DNA from: Epiperipatus broadwayi
Taxonomy: Eukaryota; Onychophora; Udeonychophora; Euonychophora; Peripatidae
Direction: 5' to 3'
Assembly: GCA_028023455.1 (NCBI GenBank)
Contig: JAQFVV010012442.1
Location: 828,501-892,500, forward strand
DNA length: 64,000 bases
Positions 12,570 through 23,470 of the stretch are shown one piece after another. The position numbers were made by a program, and so were the translations under genes. Position 1 is the stretch's first letter, and every line of letters begins with the position of its first letter. The notes under the pieces are model-generated. The model saw only the letters and a list, made by a program, of their open reading frames with translations, searched no databases and was not told the DNA's origin.

Positions 12570-14992
12570 AATGGAACGTACTTGCTGCATTCCATTTAAA
12601 TTAAAGAATGAAGGCCCCAAACATTAGGAAAGCCAAATATAATGGAATGTATCTTTATATGATCTCAAATGAAAATAAAGATATGAACTTTTGCAACAAT
12701 AATCATTAGTTAACCAAGCCCCTAACTTTGATACACCAAATATAATGAATAATTAAACGAACATATTATGCTGACCACGTTGTGGTGTCCAAATGTAATG
12801 GAACATACTTTTACTCCATTATACCAATCATCATTTAACTGGGACCAACAGTTTGTGGTGCCAAATGTAATGGACAATATATCATATAAACATATTATAC
12901 CTCAAATGTAATGGAACATTAATATATGAGAAGAAAATAATGCTTCAAACATTGGATGATAAACGTAATGGAATATATATAATCTAAATGAATCCAATTG
13001 TTGAGAAAGCCTAATATAATAAAGTATATAATTTAAATGAAGAAAAACAAAATTATCCCAGCTATATTTAAATAAATTATTTATATGCCCTTCCAACTAG
13101 CTATACATGAAATAAATCTAAAATCATACAGAGCAATGAGATCTATCATTATAATTTATTTTCAAGGTTGATATGACTAACTAATCAAACATATATCAGA
13201 AACAAAGGGAATTCTATTAAATCCAATATACACATCTATTATGTAAATTTATGTATATCTAAACATATCAATGAATAATAATATGTGTAAGTGACCTAAA
13301 GACTAAACAATAAGTGAAATATGAAGTTATCCTCTATTAAATTGTGAATTCAATTAATTTCATAATGACTTTGGCACTAAAAGAAAAATAAGAATAAAAT
13401 ATTAATACTCTTTCAAATAAATTACAAAGGCATTACTTATAAAACAAATAGTACATCCTTTATTTTATATTATGGTTTAATTTTAGGTAATATTAATGTT
13501 TTAAATACAAATCCAAATAATAAATATACATATATACTTGCAATAAGTATATATATTAAATATATATAAAGACATATCTGTGCTTAACAAGTAGGTATCA
13601 ATATAAATACAAATCCATATTTATATTTTTCAGATATTTAAAATAATAATAATAAAAAATATTATATACAGCAAATATATATAAATTATTGTTTTGGTAT
13701 GCATAAGAATCATTATATAAAGTTAAAAAAAAAAAATGGAAATAAATTAATAATAAAACAATTTTTATAATAGACATTTGCGAATATAAATTTACTTATT
13801 AAAATATACATAACAACTCATATGCAACCCAAACTTATAAGCCATACTTTAAGATTTTAAATTACTTAAGTGTTAATTTTGACACCTGTTAAACGTTTAT
13901 TGCTGTTAGAAAACAAGACGCTTGAATTGAATATTTATAAAACGTTATATTTTTATAATGAAAAATAAAAGTAAACAAAAATATCGATCTCAAAAATATA
14001 TTTATACATATAAAATTCTTTACTACCTTTCAAAATTCACTTGTTTAGTTTTCCTTCAAAAGTCAACTTATTCCTTGTTTTATTTCTTTATCCGTTTAAT
14101 ATTAGAATGCATTCTAGTTAAAGTGAAGAAACTATCACATTAGAGAAAATTGTCAATTCTTGGATGTATGTATATTTTTATCCTTCTAAAATTTCTTTCC
14201 TTGAAAAATAAATAAATAAATTGAAATGTTGAATCCAATATATTAATTTTAGTTACCTCCAGATTATTATTAGATTGATCATTATAGATTCCAGATAGCT
14301 ATGTCAAATTTCGGCTTCAAACGCGATGCAATTTGCTTAGTTTTTTTCTTTTTAAACTGCCTTGGAATAAATGAAAGAAAATGGTGCAGCCTCTTGGCTG
14401 CGATATATCTCTATTAGCCTGTCATGATTTATGTATTTACCATAGAAATCTATCTTATTCCAATATTCTGAAGAATGGTAATTTCAAAGAAACAAAGTAC
14501 AACAAAATTTTATCCTTCAGTTGGTTTTATTACTATTTTAATAATAATAATGGCTTCTTTTTTGTTCTTGCTCCACGTGCTAGCAAATGCTGTTTTGAAA
14601 ACCCTTGTTACACATGTTTTCTTTTAAAACAATTAACATTAAAAAAAATAAAATATCAAGCATATATATAAAAAAATATTAAATTGAAAATTTATTTGAC
14701 AGCTTTAAAAATATACATAAATAATAATATTGCATTTTCTTAATAATCACTGCAAATAAAATAATACTTTTTATATAATCAACAATTTATATGTCTTTAT
14801 TTATTTATAATAATTAAATATCCATAACGATGTACCATCAACATATAAATAAAATAATAATTTCAAACAATAACTATACCTAATAACCATAAACAATAAT
14901 AATACTTCATATATAAACATCAACTCAAAGAGATTTTTTTTTAATAACAAATGACAATTTTTAAAATATAGATAGACTTATCGATATTTACA
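12567..14992 (-). repeat. 3' LTR of the long-LTR element
   Basis: Inverted TGTAA/TTACA ends. Short open frames inside it (12902-13096, 13958-14143, 14381-14671) recur in the other LTR only because the LTRs are recent copies; no protein family is recognised. Confidence 0.9.
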
Positions 14993-15003
14993 ATACCCTC
15001 TAA
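14993..15003 (-). promoter_or_regulatory. Weak candidate polypurine tract
   Basis: The element strand reads TTAGAGGGTAT immediately before the LTR start TGTAAATATC. The purine run AGAGGG is short, so the assignment is positional. Confidence 0.3.
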
Positions 15004-15284
15004 TCCACCGAAAAAAAAAATGTCTTTGCAGATAACTAATGAATTATGAGATATCGAAAAAAAAAAAAAACTTCTCAAATTTGTAATCTTTCTAAGGACT
15101 AACATGGTTTAAAGAATATTATTTTTCATATTAATAACCATATTCATTTATTTATATCTATCTTTCAGATCATCTAGATATTTGTCTAAGTTTTCTTTAA
15201 AAAAAAAAATAATAATCAAAAGTGCCTTTTTAATTCTTCTTGAAAAGAATTTCCAGTATGTTGAATTCTGTGAAGAAATTTGCT

Positions 15285-15690
15285 TTAATTTACAAGATTT
15301 TTATATAACGTTTTCATATAATTCAATTGCTTTTGAATAATTTTGAGATAAGTATCTAAAGATTTTGCTATGAACTCCTTAGATTCTGCATCTATATCAT
15401 TTACATAAATAGTAACTTGATCATAAGCACTAACATAATTCTTAACTTTATCAATAACAGTTGCTATTTTATCAGATAATATTACCTTTCCTTTGACTAT
15501 CTTTATAAACATCATCAACTTGAGTAAGTTTTTATTTTACTTCACTTGTTCTACGTTCAATTAAAAACAATTCTCTGGGCAATTTTGAATGGTATTCATT
15601 CAAATTTTCCAAATAATCCTTTAAAAATTGCAAATCAGATTGATGTGATACAACTTCAACATTAAAGAACTCTTGAAAATCATTTTGTTT
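15285..15690 (-). pseudogene. C-terminal part of the repeat-element protein, broken frames
   Basis: Two open segments in different frames continue the protein of 15690-16310. One, in about 15530-15685, contains QNDFQEFFNVEVVSHQSDLQ and ends after SEVK at a TAA. The next (15285-15518) reads VILSDKIATVIDKVKNYVSA, then a stretch of acidic and hydrophobic residues (VNDIDAESKEFI), ending KNLVN. The composition is charged and helix-prone, like a coiled-coil structural protein. No zinc knuckle, no catalytic motif. At least two frame changes separate these pieces from the repeat region, so the copy could not make the full product as written. Confidence 0.5.
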
Positions 15691-16310
15691 TACAACAATA
15701 ACATTACTATATTAATTATTTTCAGTTTAACTTTAGGTTTACTTAAATCTCTTTTCTTAGCTATATTTTCTCGAAGAAAATCTTTACTAATCACATCATC
15801 ACTTCTCATTTTAAGTTTAATTTTGGCTTTGCCAATTTCTTTTTCCTCATCAATCCTCTTTCTACCAAGATTCAAATCAAATATCTTTTTATTCATTCTT
15901 TTAAATTTTACCTTTGCTTTCCCTACATCTCTTTCTTTGTCAATCTTCTCTCTAAGAAAATCAATATTATTTATCATTCCATCTATAACTTTAAGTTTAA
16001 CTTTGGCTTTTCCAATATCTTTTATAAAATCTATACTTCCTTTAAGATAATTTATTTTAAACTTATCTCTACTCATCTCTTTGAATTTTACTTTAATTTT
16101 CTTCATATTCTTATTGGGATAAATTATCTCTTTAAGAAAATCTATTTTAATTTTCTCCTTACTTCTGAATTTAATTTTTATTTTGGCTTTGCCTAAATCT
16201 CTATTTTGATCAATTTCTACTTTCATAAAATTTACATTACATATTATATTGTTAATTCTTGTAAAGAATATTTCTTTGTAAATATTAATTTTTGTAAAAA
16301 ACGTTTCCAC
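15690..16310 (-). CDS. Lysine-rich protein segment of six 30-residue repeats
   Basis: The frame translates to about 206 residues. From residue about 25 to the end it is a tandem array with a 30-residue period: GKAKIKIK at 40, KKIKVKFK at 70, GKAKVKLK at 100, GKAKVKFK at 130, GKAKIKLK at 160 and SKPKVKLK at 190. Each unit follows the pattern F-L-R-E-x-I-D-x-x-x-D-(I/V/L)-G-K-A-K-(V/I)-K-(L/F)-K. The alternating K-hydrophobic pattern suggests a beta strand, the preceding part a helix. Units diverge in DNA but keep the 90-bp spacing and stay free of stops, which argues for past protein-level selection. The apparent first codon is GTG, so it is probably a continuation of the upstream segment. Function unknown; a gag-like or captured structural protein are both possible. 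Confidence 0.55.
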   Translation of the reverse strand: METFFTKINIYKEIFFTRINNIICNVNFMKVEIDQNRDLGKAKIKIKFRSKEKIKIDFLKEIIYPNKNMKKIKVKFKEMSRDKFKINYLKGSIDFIKDIGKAKVKLKVIDGMINNIDFLREKIDKERDVGKAKVKFKRMNKKIFDLNLGRKRIDEEKEIGKAKIKLKMRSDDVISKDFLRENIAKKRDLSKPKVKLKIINIVMLLL

Positions 16311-17007
16311 AATTAATGGTACATTTTTGATCTAGAATTTGCATTTTATCTTTAAATTTATTACTGGTATTATCCGTAAACTTTGTTAATTCATTGTCTG
16401 ATAACTTTAGATATTTTTCACCTAAAGAATTTAATTTTATTTCTACAGATTCATCAACTCTTTTATCCTCACTATAGTATTCATCAAAATTTTTAAGTTT
16501 CTTTATAGTCTTTCTTTCAACTACCTCTTCAAACAACTTACTCTCTATTACATTATCATTATTAATTAATTCAAGAGACTCTTGAGGTTCTTTTAAAATT
16601 TTATCATATAATTCATTATCTTTATCAACCATTTTAACATACTCTTCATTTTCTTTTATATTTTCACTAGTCACATCTATGGGTTTTTTATATTCTTCCA
16701 TTTCTTCATCAACTTTTGTGTCTAATCTTATAAAATTATTATCTACCAGAGTTTTTGATGCAACTTTTAATTCTCTAGAAAGATCATCAGAGTTGGTTTT
16801 CAATATAACATCTACTTTCTGTAAAAATTCATCAGAGTTAGTTTTTAAACTAGTCTCTAGTTTCTGGGAAAGTTCATCAGAATTTGTTTTTAAGTTGGTT
16901 TTCATCATAACCTCCAGTTTCTCTATTAAACTCCCCAAATCAAAATTACCACTAACTGGCATTTCGTTACTATTATCCATTATTACTAATACTGTAATAT
17001 TATACAA
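16285..17007 (-). CDS. N-terminal segment of the element's repeat protein (gag-like position)
   Basis: A 240-residue frame. The likely start is the ATG at 16980 (MDNSNEMPVSGNF); an upstream in-frame ATG at 17007 adds nine residues. Residues about 38-85 are three units of a 15-residue repeat: LKTNSDELSQKLETS, LKTNSDEFLQKVDVI, LKTNSDDLSRELKVA. The rest is acidic and lysine-rich with helix-forming heptad-like stretches (EEMEEYKKPIDV, ESLELINNDN). It overlaps the next segment by 26 bp in a +1 frame; a T6 run near 16294-16299 is a natural place for a length change or for recoding. It is the first gene after the 5' LTR and leader, where gag sits, but no capsid or Cys-His box is visible. Not recognised as a known family. 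Confidence 0.5.
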   Translation of the reverse strand: MYNITVLVIMDNSNEMPVSGNFDLGSLIEKLEVMMKTNLKTNSDELSQKLETSLKTNSDEFLQKVDVILKTNSDDLSRELKVASKTLVDNNFIRLDTKVDEEMEEYKKPIDVTSENIKENEEYVKMVDKDNELYDKILKEPQESLELINNDNVIESKLFEEVVERKTIKKLKNFDEYYSEDKRVDESVEIKLNSLGEKYLKLSDNELTKFTDNTSNKFKDKMQILDQKCTINCGNVFYKN

Positions 17008-18669
17008 AAAAAAATATCTAAGATATATATATATATTTCTATGTAGTAATTACCACAGATCAAGGGCCCACCATCTCCAATCATTATTCCAACAAGCAGT
17101 TACTCAACTAAGCAAAGTACAAGCCTTTTTTAATTTTATAATACATAATAGCTATCCGACAATCTAAATTTCAGTTGTTAGAACTCATAAACTTATTGGC
17201 TTATAAAAAGTCTCTTCTATCACTATAACAATAATAAATTCCTCTAAAAAATATATATAGAGAGAGAAAAAGAAAGTAACAACTGAGATCACTAACTAAC
17301 ATTTATTTATAGATAATGATAACAAATATTCCACACTTATACAATATTGAAATGTGGAAATTTCATATCAAATTCAATATAACCTTGAAATATTTAAAAT
17401 ACAATAAAATGTTCACATGGCTTAAAAACCACCAATTCAATAATATTGTGAGACAACTTTCTCATTCAAAATAATGGTAGTTAAGCATAAAATTATTAAA
17501 TTGATACTTATAAATTTCCTGGACCTTAAAACTTAATAACATTTTATATACATAAAAAAAAAAAAATCAACTTCACTAATTATTTACTTTTGTGCCCGAA
17601 ATATTTTACTAAAATTGTACTAATGCAGTTTATTATCAACAAACATTCACTAATTGAACTTCATGTTTAAAAGTCACTTATAATGGAAAATAAAACATTG
17701 ATATGTTTGTTTTCAAACCCTAATTGATAATCAATGTAATAGATTATTTGTTCCAAACAATAATCAATTAACCAAGCCCTTAAGTTTGGTGTTATATATT
17801 TAAGTTATATACTTATCTATTCCTCTAAAGATCCGACAGATACTGACAGCCAAAAGATTGATTAGCACTTCACAACTTTGATATAGATAAAATAATTCAA
17901 TCATTACTCCCAAAGCATACAATGTTCCATGAACACTTAGATGATTATCACATTTCATTCTATCCAAGCTACTACAACCCATAATAATTTTCTGAAAACA
18001 CTATTACACTGCCCTGCTTACATCCAAGTCTTAGGGGCTATTATTTATAAAATATTTCCTTGCTCATCTTTGGGAGTCTTAGAGGCAAATATTATACATA
18101 TATCAAAATAATTATATCTTACTCTCTCTGGAGTCTTAAAGGTAAAATCATGGCAGGACTACTGTTAACTGTTCATGATAAATAATAATAAACATCAAAA
18201 TTTGGGTTGGAGCAGTTAATGAGATCAATCAAATACAAGTGACATGAATGCATCACATCCTCAAGATAATGACAAAAATTCCCCATCCAACATCAATACT
18301 TGCAACAGAACCAACCAAACTCCAAAAATCAAATATCCAATCCAACCTTCAAAATTATAGATTTTCTACAACATAAACTTTCCAAATATGGACAAAATTA
18401 TTACGCTATAATTTAACACCATCAATATAATTTTTAAATTGAAATTAAACTGCTTCATGACTATATTTATCTTTCATCATTAAAAAAAAATAATAATAAC
18501 AGTAACCATCACCATCTAAACATAAGGCCAAAATATTTCCATTTATATAAAAAAAATTAAACACACAAAAATGCTTCTCTTTCTTTAAACTATACATCTC
18601 ATATAAATAAATATACTACACATCTCTCAGGTATGTGGGGTATTTCAAGCCCTAATTAGCTTATTTCGA
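17008..18669 (-). other. 1.6-kb leader between primer-binding site and coding region
   Basis: No coding motif in either strand. Long leader sequence is common in non-autonomous LTR elements and may contain packaging signals. The segment 18590-18680 repeats the phrase 'ttcgagccct' / 'ttcaagccct' twice about 25 bp apart (near 18638 and 18665). Confidence 0.5.
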
Positions 18670-18687
18670 GCCCTAGTTGTTGCGCCA
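18670..18687 (-). promoter_or_regulatory. Primer-binding site, tRNA-Ser-like
   Basis: Minus strand TGGCGCAACAACTAGGGC followed by TCGAA, two bases inside the LTR end. It implies a tRNA whose 3' end is CCTAG (T-stem), TTGTTGC (acceptor), G, CCA. A G discriminator and an acceptor stem beginning GCA fit a serine tRNA best; that tRNA identity is inference. Confidence 0.75.
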
Positions 18688-18689
18688 AA

Positions 18690-21112
18690 TGTAATGGAAC
18701 GTACTTGCTGCATTCCATTTAAATTAAAGAATGAAGGCCCCAAACATTAGGAAAGCCAAATATAATGGAATGTATCTTTATATGATCTCAAATGAAAATA
18801 AAGATATGAACTTTTGCAACAATAATCATTAGTTAACCAAGCCCCTAACTTTGATACATCAAATATAATGAATAATTAAACAAACATATTATGCTGACCA
18901 CGTTGTGGTGTCCAAATGTAATGGAACATACTTTTACTCCATTATACCAATCATCAGTTAACTGGGACCAACAGTTTGTGGTGCCAAATGTAATGGACAA
19001 TATATCATATAAACATATTATACCTCAAATGTAATGGAACATTAATATATGAGAAGAAAATAATGCTTCAAACATTGGATGATAAACGTAATGGAATATA
19101 TATAATCTAAATGAATCCAATTGTTGAGAAAGCCTAATATAATAAAGTATATAATTTAAATGAAGAAAAACAAAATTATCCCAGCTATATTTAAATAAAT
19201 TATTTATATGCCCTTCCAACTAGCTATACATGAAATAAATCTAAAATCATACAGAGCAATGAGATCTATCATTATAATTTATTTTCAAGGTTGATATGAC
19301 TAACTAATCAAACATATATCAGAAACAAAGGGAATTCTATTAAATCCAATATACACATCTATTATGTAAATTTATGTATATCTAAACATATCAATGAATA
19401 ATAATATGTGTAAGTGACCTAAAGACTAAACAATAAGTGAAATATGAAGTTATCCTCTATTAAATTGTGAATTCAATTAATTTCATAATGACTTTGGCAC
19501 TAAAAAAAAAATAAGAATAAAATATTAATACTCTTTCAAATAAATTACAAAGGCATTACTTATAAAACAAATAGTACATCCTTTATTTTATATTATGGTT
19601 TAATTTTAGGTAATATTAATGTTTTAAATACAAACCCAAATAATAAATATACATATATACTTGCAATAAGTATATATATTAAATATATATAAAGACATAT
19701 CTGTGCTTAACAAGTAGGTATCAATATAAATACAAATCCATATTTATATTTTTCAGATATTTAAAATAATAATAATAAAAAAATATTATATACAGCAAAT
19801 ATATATAAATTATTGTTTTGGTATGCATAAGAATCATTATATAAAGTTAAAAAAAAAAAGGAAATAAATTAATAATAAAACAATTTTTATAATAGACATT
19901 TGCGAATATAAATTTACTTATTAAAATATACATAACAACTCATATGCAACCCAAACTTATAAGCCATACTTTAAGATTTTAAATTACTTAAGTGTTAATT
20001 TTGACACCTGTTAAACGTTTAATGCTGTTAGAAAACAAGACCCTTGAATTGAATATTTATAAAACGTTATATTTTTATAATGAAAAATAAAAGTAAACAA
20101 AAATATCGATCTCAAAAATATATTTATACATATAAAATTCTTTACTACCTTTCAAAATTCACTTGTTTAGTTTTCCTTCAAAAGTCAACTTATTCCTTGT
20201 TTTATTTCTTTATCCGTTTAATATTAGAATGCATTCTAGTTAAAGTGAAGAAACTATCACGTTAGAGAAAATTGTCAATTCTTGGATGTATGTATATTTT
20301 TATCCTTTTAAAATTTCTTTCCTTGAAAAATAAATAAATAAATTGAAATGTTGAATCCAATATATTAATTTTAGTTACCTCCAGATTATTATTAGATTGA
20401 TCATTATAGATTCCAGATAGCTATGTCAAATTTCGGCTTCAAACGCGATGCAATTTGCTTAGTTTTTTCTTTTTAAACTGCCTTGGAATAAATGAAAGAA
20501 AATGGTGCAGCCTCTTGGCTGTGATATATCTCTATTAGCCTGTCATGATTTATGTATTTACCATAGAAATCTATCTTATTCCAATATTCTGAAGAATGGT
20601 AATTTCAATGAAACAAAGTACAACAAAATTTTATCCTTCAGTTGGTTTTATTACTATCTTAATAATAATAATGGCTTCTTTTTTGTTCTTGCTCCACGTG
20701 CTAGCAAATGCTGTTTTGAAAACCCTTGTTACACATGTTTTCTTTTAAAACAATTAACATTAAAAAAAATAAAATATCAAGCATATATATAAAAAAATAT
20801 TAAATTGAAAATTTATTTGACAGCTTTAAAAATATACATAAATAATAATATTGCATTTTCTTAATAATCACTGCAAATAAAATAATTCTTTTTATATAAT
20901 CAACAATTTATATGTCTTTATTTATTTATAATAATTAAATATTCATAACGATGTACCATCAACATATAAATAAAATAATAATTTCAAACAATAACTATAC
21001 CTAATAACCATAAACAATAATAATACTTCATATATAAACATCAACTCAAAGAGATTTTTTTTTTTAATAACAAATGACAATTTTTAAAATATAGATAGAC
21101 TTATCGATATTT

Positions 21113-21115
<3 letters not shown>
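18690..21115 (-). repeat. 5' LTR of the long-LTR element
   Basis: Near-identical partner of 12567-14992. The outer end (TGTAAATATCGATAAG on the minus strand) abuts (AT)n at 21116. Confidence 0.92.
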
Positions 21116-21167
<52 letters not shown>

Positions 21168-21188
21168 TATAAGTATATATATAATGGT
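21116..21188. repeat. (AT)n array with one interruption
   Basis: AT run flanking the long-LTR element on its right; same composition as the left flank. Confidence 0.9.
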
Positions 21189-21564
<376 letters not shown>

Positions 21565-22040
21565 ATACACAGCCCTTCAAACCACAGAAGTAATTTTGGT
21601 TAATTACTTAACTCTCTTCAACTGCCTATAAAATAAAAATATATAATGGAAGTAAAGATTATAAATGCAAATTCCAAAGTCTCCTGAATTTTAACATTAG
21701 TGGCTTTCCTAATTTTTCCTTTATTGTGGTTTTTCTCTTTATGAAAAAATTAAATATTATCAAAATCAAACTTAAACTTATATTTACATGTTTTTTCCAT
21801 GATCCAAAAAAACTGAAGCAGTGATAATATCATTAATTTTATTTTTTACATGCTTGTATTTCAATTGATGCTAGTTTAATCTTGTCTCTATACTACACCT
21901 CAATTCATCTACATATAATAACATACAGCTACAATTTTTTTTATAAACATTCCTTTTTTGCTTGATAGGTATGACACTTTTAGAATTATTCACTAATATA
22001 TTAACATTATTTGTAACACAAGCTAAAACATTTAATACAG

Positions 22041-22041
<1 letters not shown>
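21565..22041 (-). mobile_element. Penelope-like family C, GIY-YIG region fragment
   Basis: The minus-strand segment 21871-22040 reads VTNNVNILVNNSKSVIPIKQ, the linker preceding the PLE endonuclease, and LRCSIETRL, the 'R.s.e.RL.EH' segment of GIY-YIG. Downstream, 'ITASVFLDHGK' in broken frame matches the 'TASVFFDHEKTCKY' block of family A. Stops and frameshifts throughout. Confidence 0.7.
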
Positions 22042-22084
<43 letters not shown>

Positions 22085-22104
22085 TATATATATATATATA
22101 TATA
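22042..22104. repeat. (CA)n and (AT)n compound microsatellite
   Basis: About 14 CA units then AT units, between PLE-C and PLE-A. Confidence 0.95.
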
Positions 22105-22109
22105 AACAA

Positions 22110-22790
22110 ATAATTTAACGGTAAAAGAAATATTATATTTTAAATTCTTAGTAGTGCTTTCAATTATGTAGTAATCCTCATCAGTTTTAACTGAATTTCA
22201 AATTTTAATGTTATATAAATTTCCATAAGGTATGTATAGCTGTATTTGCAACTTGCCTATTAATAATATTATCTTTATATTTATCTATTAAAATTGTCTC
22301 TTTAATTTTTCTCTTTTTATGATTTCTTTATTCCAATAATCTTTTTATTTCATTAATATTAAATGTAAACCTATAATTACAAGTTTTTTCATGGACAAAG
22401 AATACTGAAGCTGTATTAAATTGACCATTTATATTATTTTTAATCTGATTATATAATAATCGATGCTCCTTTAATCTTTTTCCCACAAAAAATCTTGATT
22501 CACCGATAGATAATTTTTTAAATCCACATAAAATCTCATAAATTATATTACTTCTTTGCAATTTAAGAATTTTACCTTTAGAATTATTAATAAATCAATA
22601 AACATATGGAGGAACAGAAAATAAAATATTATACTTTTTTTAAAAATATTATTAATTAATTTAGATTGCATGTTATTTATAAATGTCATAGATATTATTT
22701 TTTTTATTATTTAATGTAAAATTGCAAACCCTCTTTTTATTATTAAATGAATTTATTGTAAAGAAAATTTGATTTTTATCATAACCAACC
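22110..22790 (-). mobile_element. Penelope-like family A, left arm of inverted pair
   Basis: Minus-strand open segment 22328-22561 has SNIIYEILCGFKKLSIGESR (GIY-YIG start, YIG altered to SIG), KRLKEHRLLYNQIKNN and TASVFFVHEKTCNYRFTF. After a stop the Lys/Arg-rich tail continues to the terminus near 22130, which has a hammerhead-like core. It mirrors 22821-23460. Confidence 0.85.
22151..22190 (-). ncRNA. Hammerhead-ribozyme-like core, PLE-A left arm
   Basis: Minus strand CTGATGAG (22184-22177), a 13-nt segment that can only weakly form stem II, then GAAA (22161-22158) and GCACTAC. Both conserved core boxes are intact. Stem I and the cleavage triplet are not resolved. Confidence 0.45.
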
Positions 22791-22820
22791 TATAGGACTC
22801 TCTGCTAATGAACTTTTAAA

Positions 22821-23460
22821 GGTTGGTTATGATACAAACCAAATTATGTTTACAGTAAATTCATTTACTATTAAAAAGAGGGTTTGCAATGTTACCTTAT
22901 ATAATAAAAAATGGATATCTAAGCCATTTATAAATAACATGCAATGTAAATTAATTATGAATATATTTAAAGAAAAGTATATTTCATTGTGTGTTCCTAC
23001 AAATGTTAATTGGTTGATTAATAATTCTAAGAGTATTATTCCTAAATTGCAAAGAAGTAATATAATTTATCAGATTTCATATGGATTTCAAAAATTATAA
23101 ATTGGTGAATCGAGATGCTCTCTGAAAAAAAAGATTGAAGGAGCATCAATTATTATATAATCAAATTAAAAATAATGTAAATAGTCAATTTAATACAGCT
23201 TCAGTATTAATTGACCATGAAAAAACTTGTAATTATAGGTTTACATTTAATAGTAATGAAATAAAAATATTAATGGAAAAAAGAAATCATAAAAAGAGGA
23301 AAATTAAAGAGGTAATTTTGATTGATAAATATAAGGATGGTGTTATTAATAGGCTAATTGCAAATATGGCCATACACAGCTTATGGAAATATACAGAAAC
23401 ATTAAGTTTAAAAAATTTGAAATTCAGTTAATGCTGATGAGGTTTACCACATAAACGAAA
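22821..23460 (+). mobile_element. Penelope-like family A, right arm of inverted pair
   Basis: Plus-strand segments 22846-23100 and 23135-23431 are the linker plus GIY-YIG-type endonuclease: IKKRVCNVTLYNKKWISKPF, PTNVNWLINNSKSIIPKLQR, IIYQISYGFQKL, stop, IGESRC, then, after a frameshift at an A8 run (23125-23132), KEHQLLYNQIKNNVNSQFNT, HEKTCNYRFTF and a KRNHKKRKIKE tail. The YIG triplet reads KLxIG across the stop. It ends in a hammerhead-like core at 23434-23460. Confidence 0.88.
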
Positions 23461-23462
23461 AT
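23432..23462 (+). ncRNA. Hammerhead-ribozyme-like core, PLE-A right arm
   Basis: CTGATGAG (23434-23441), GTTT, loop ACCACAT, AAAC, GAAA (23457-23460). A four-pair stem II is possible. Sequence downstream of GAAA is replaced by (AT)n, so stem III and the cleavage site are missing; probably inactive. Confidence 0.55.
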
Positions 23463-23470
23463 ATATATAT

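Larger units (their letters stand above)
12567..21115 (-). mobile_element. Long-LTR (LARD-like) retrotransposon, pol-less, minus strand
   Basis: Direct repeats 12567-14992 and 18690-21115 are each 2,426 bp and differ by roughly 14 substitutions and 4 one-to-few-base indels by eye. On the minus strand they start TGTAAATATC and end CCATTACA. A tRNA-type primer-binding site lies 2 bp inside the right-hand (5') LTR. The 3.7-kb interior encodes only a broken repeat protein (15285-17007); no RT, RNase H, integrase or protease motif was seen in any frame. Long LTRs plus a pol-less interior match the LARD concept of non-autonomous elements mobilised in trans. High LTR identity indicates a recent insertion. 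Confidence 0.88.

Noticed and set aside
15673-17167. Plus-strand frames 15673-16050 and 16679-17167
   Set aside because: Antisense shadows of the repeat protein; their periodicity merely reflects the minus-strand repeats.
12902-20792. Three small frames duplicated between 12.9-14.7 and 19.0-20.8 kb
   Set aside because: They match because both lie in near-identical LTRs. No start context, domain or codon bias supports coding.
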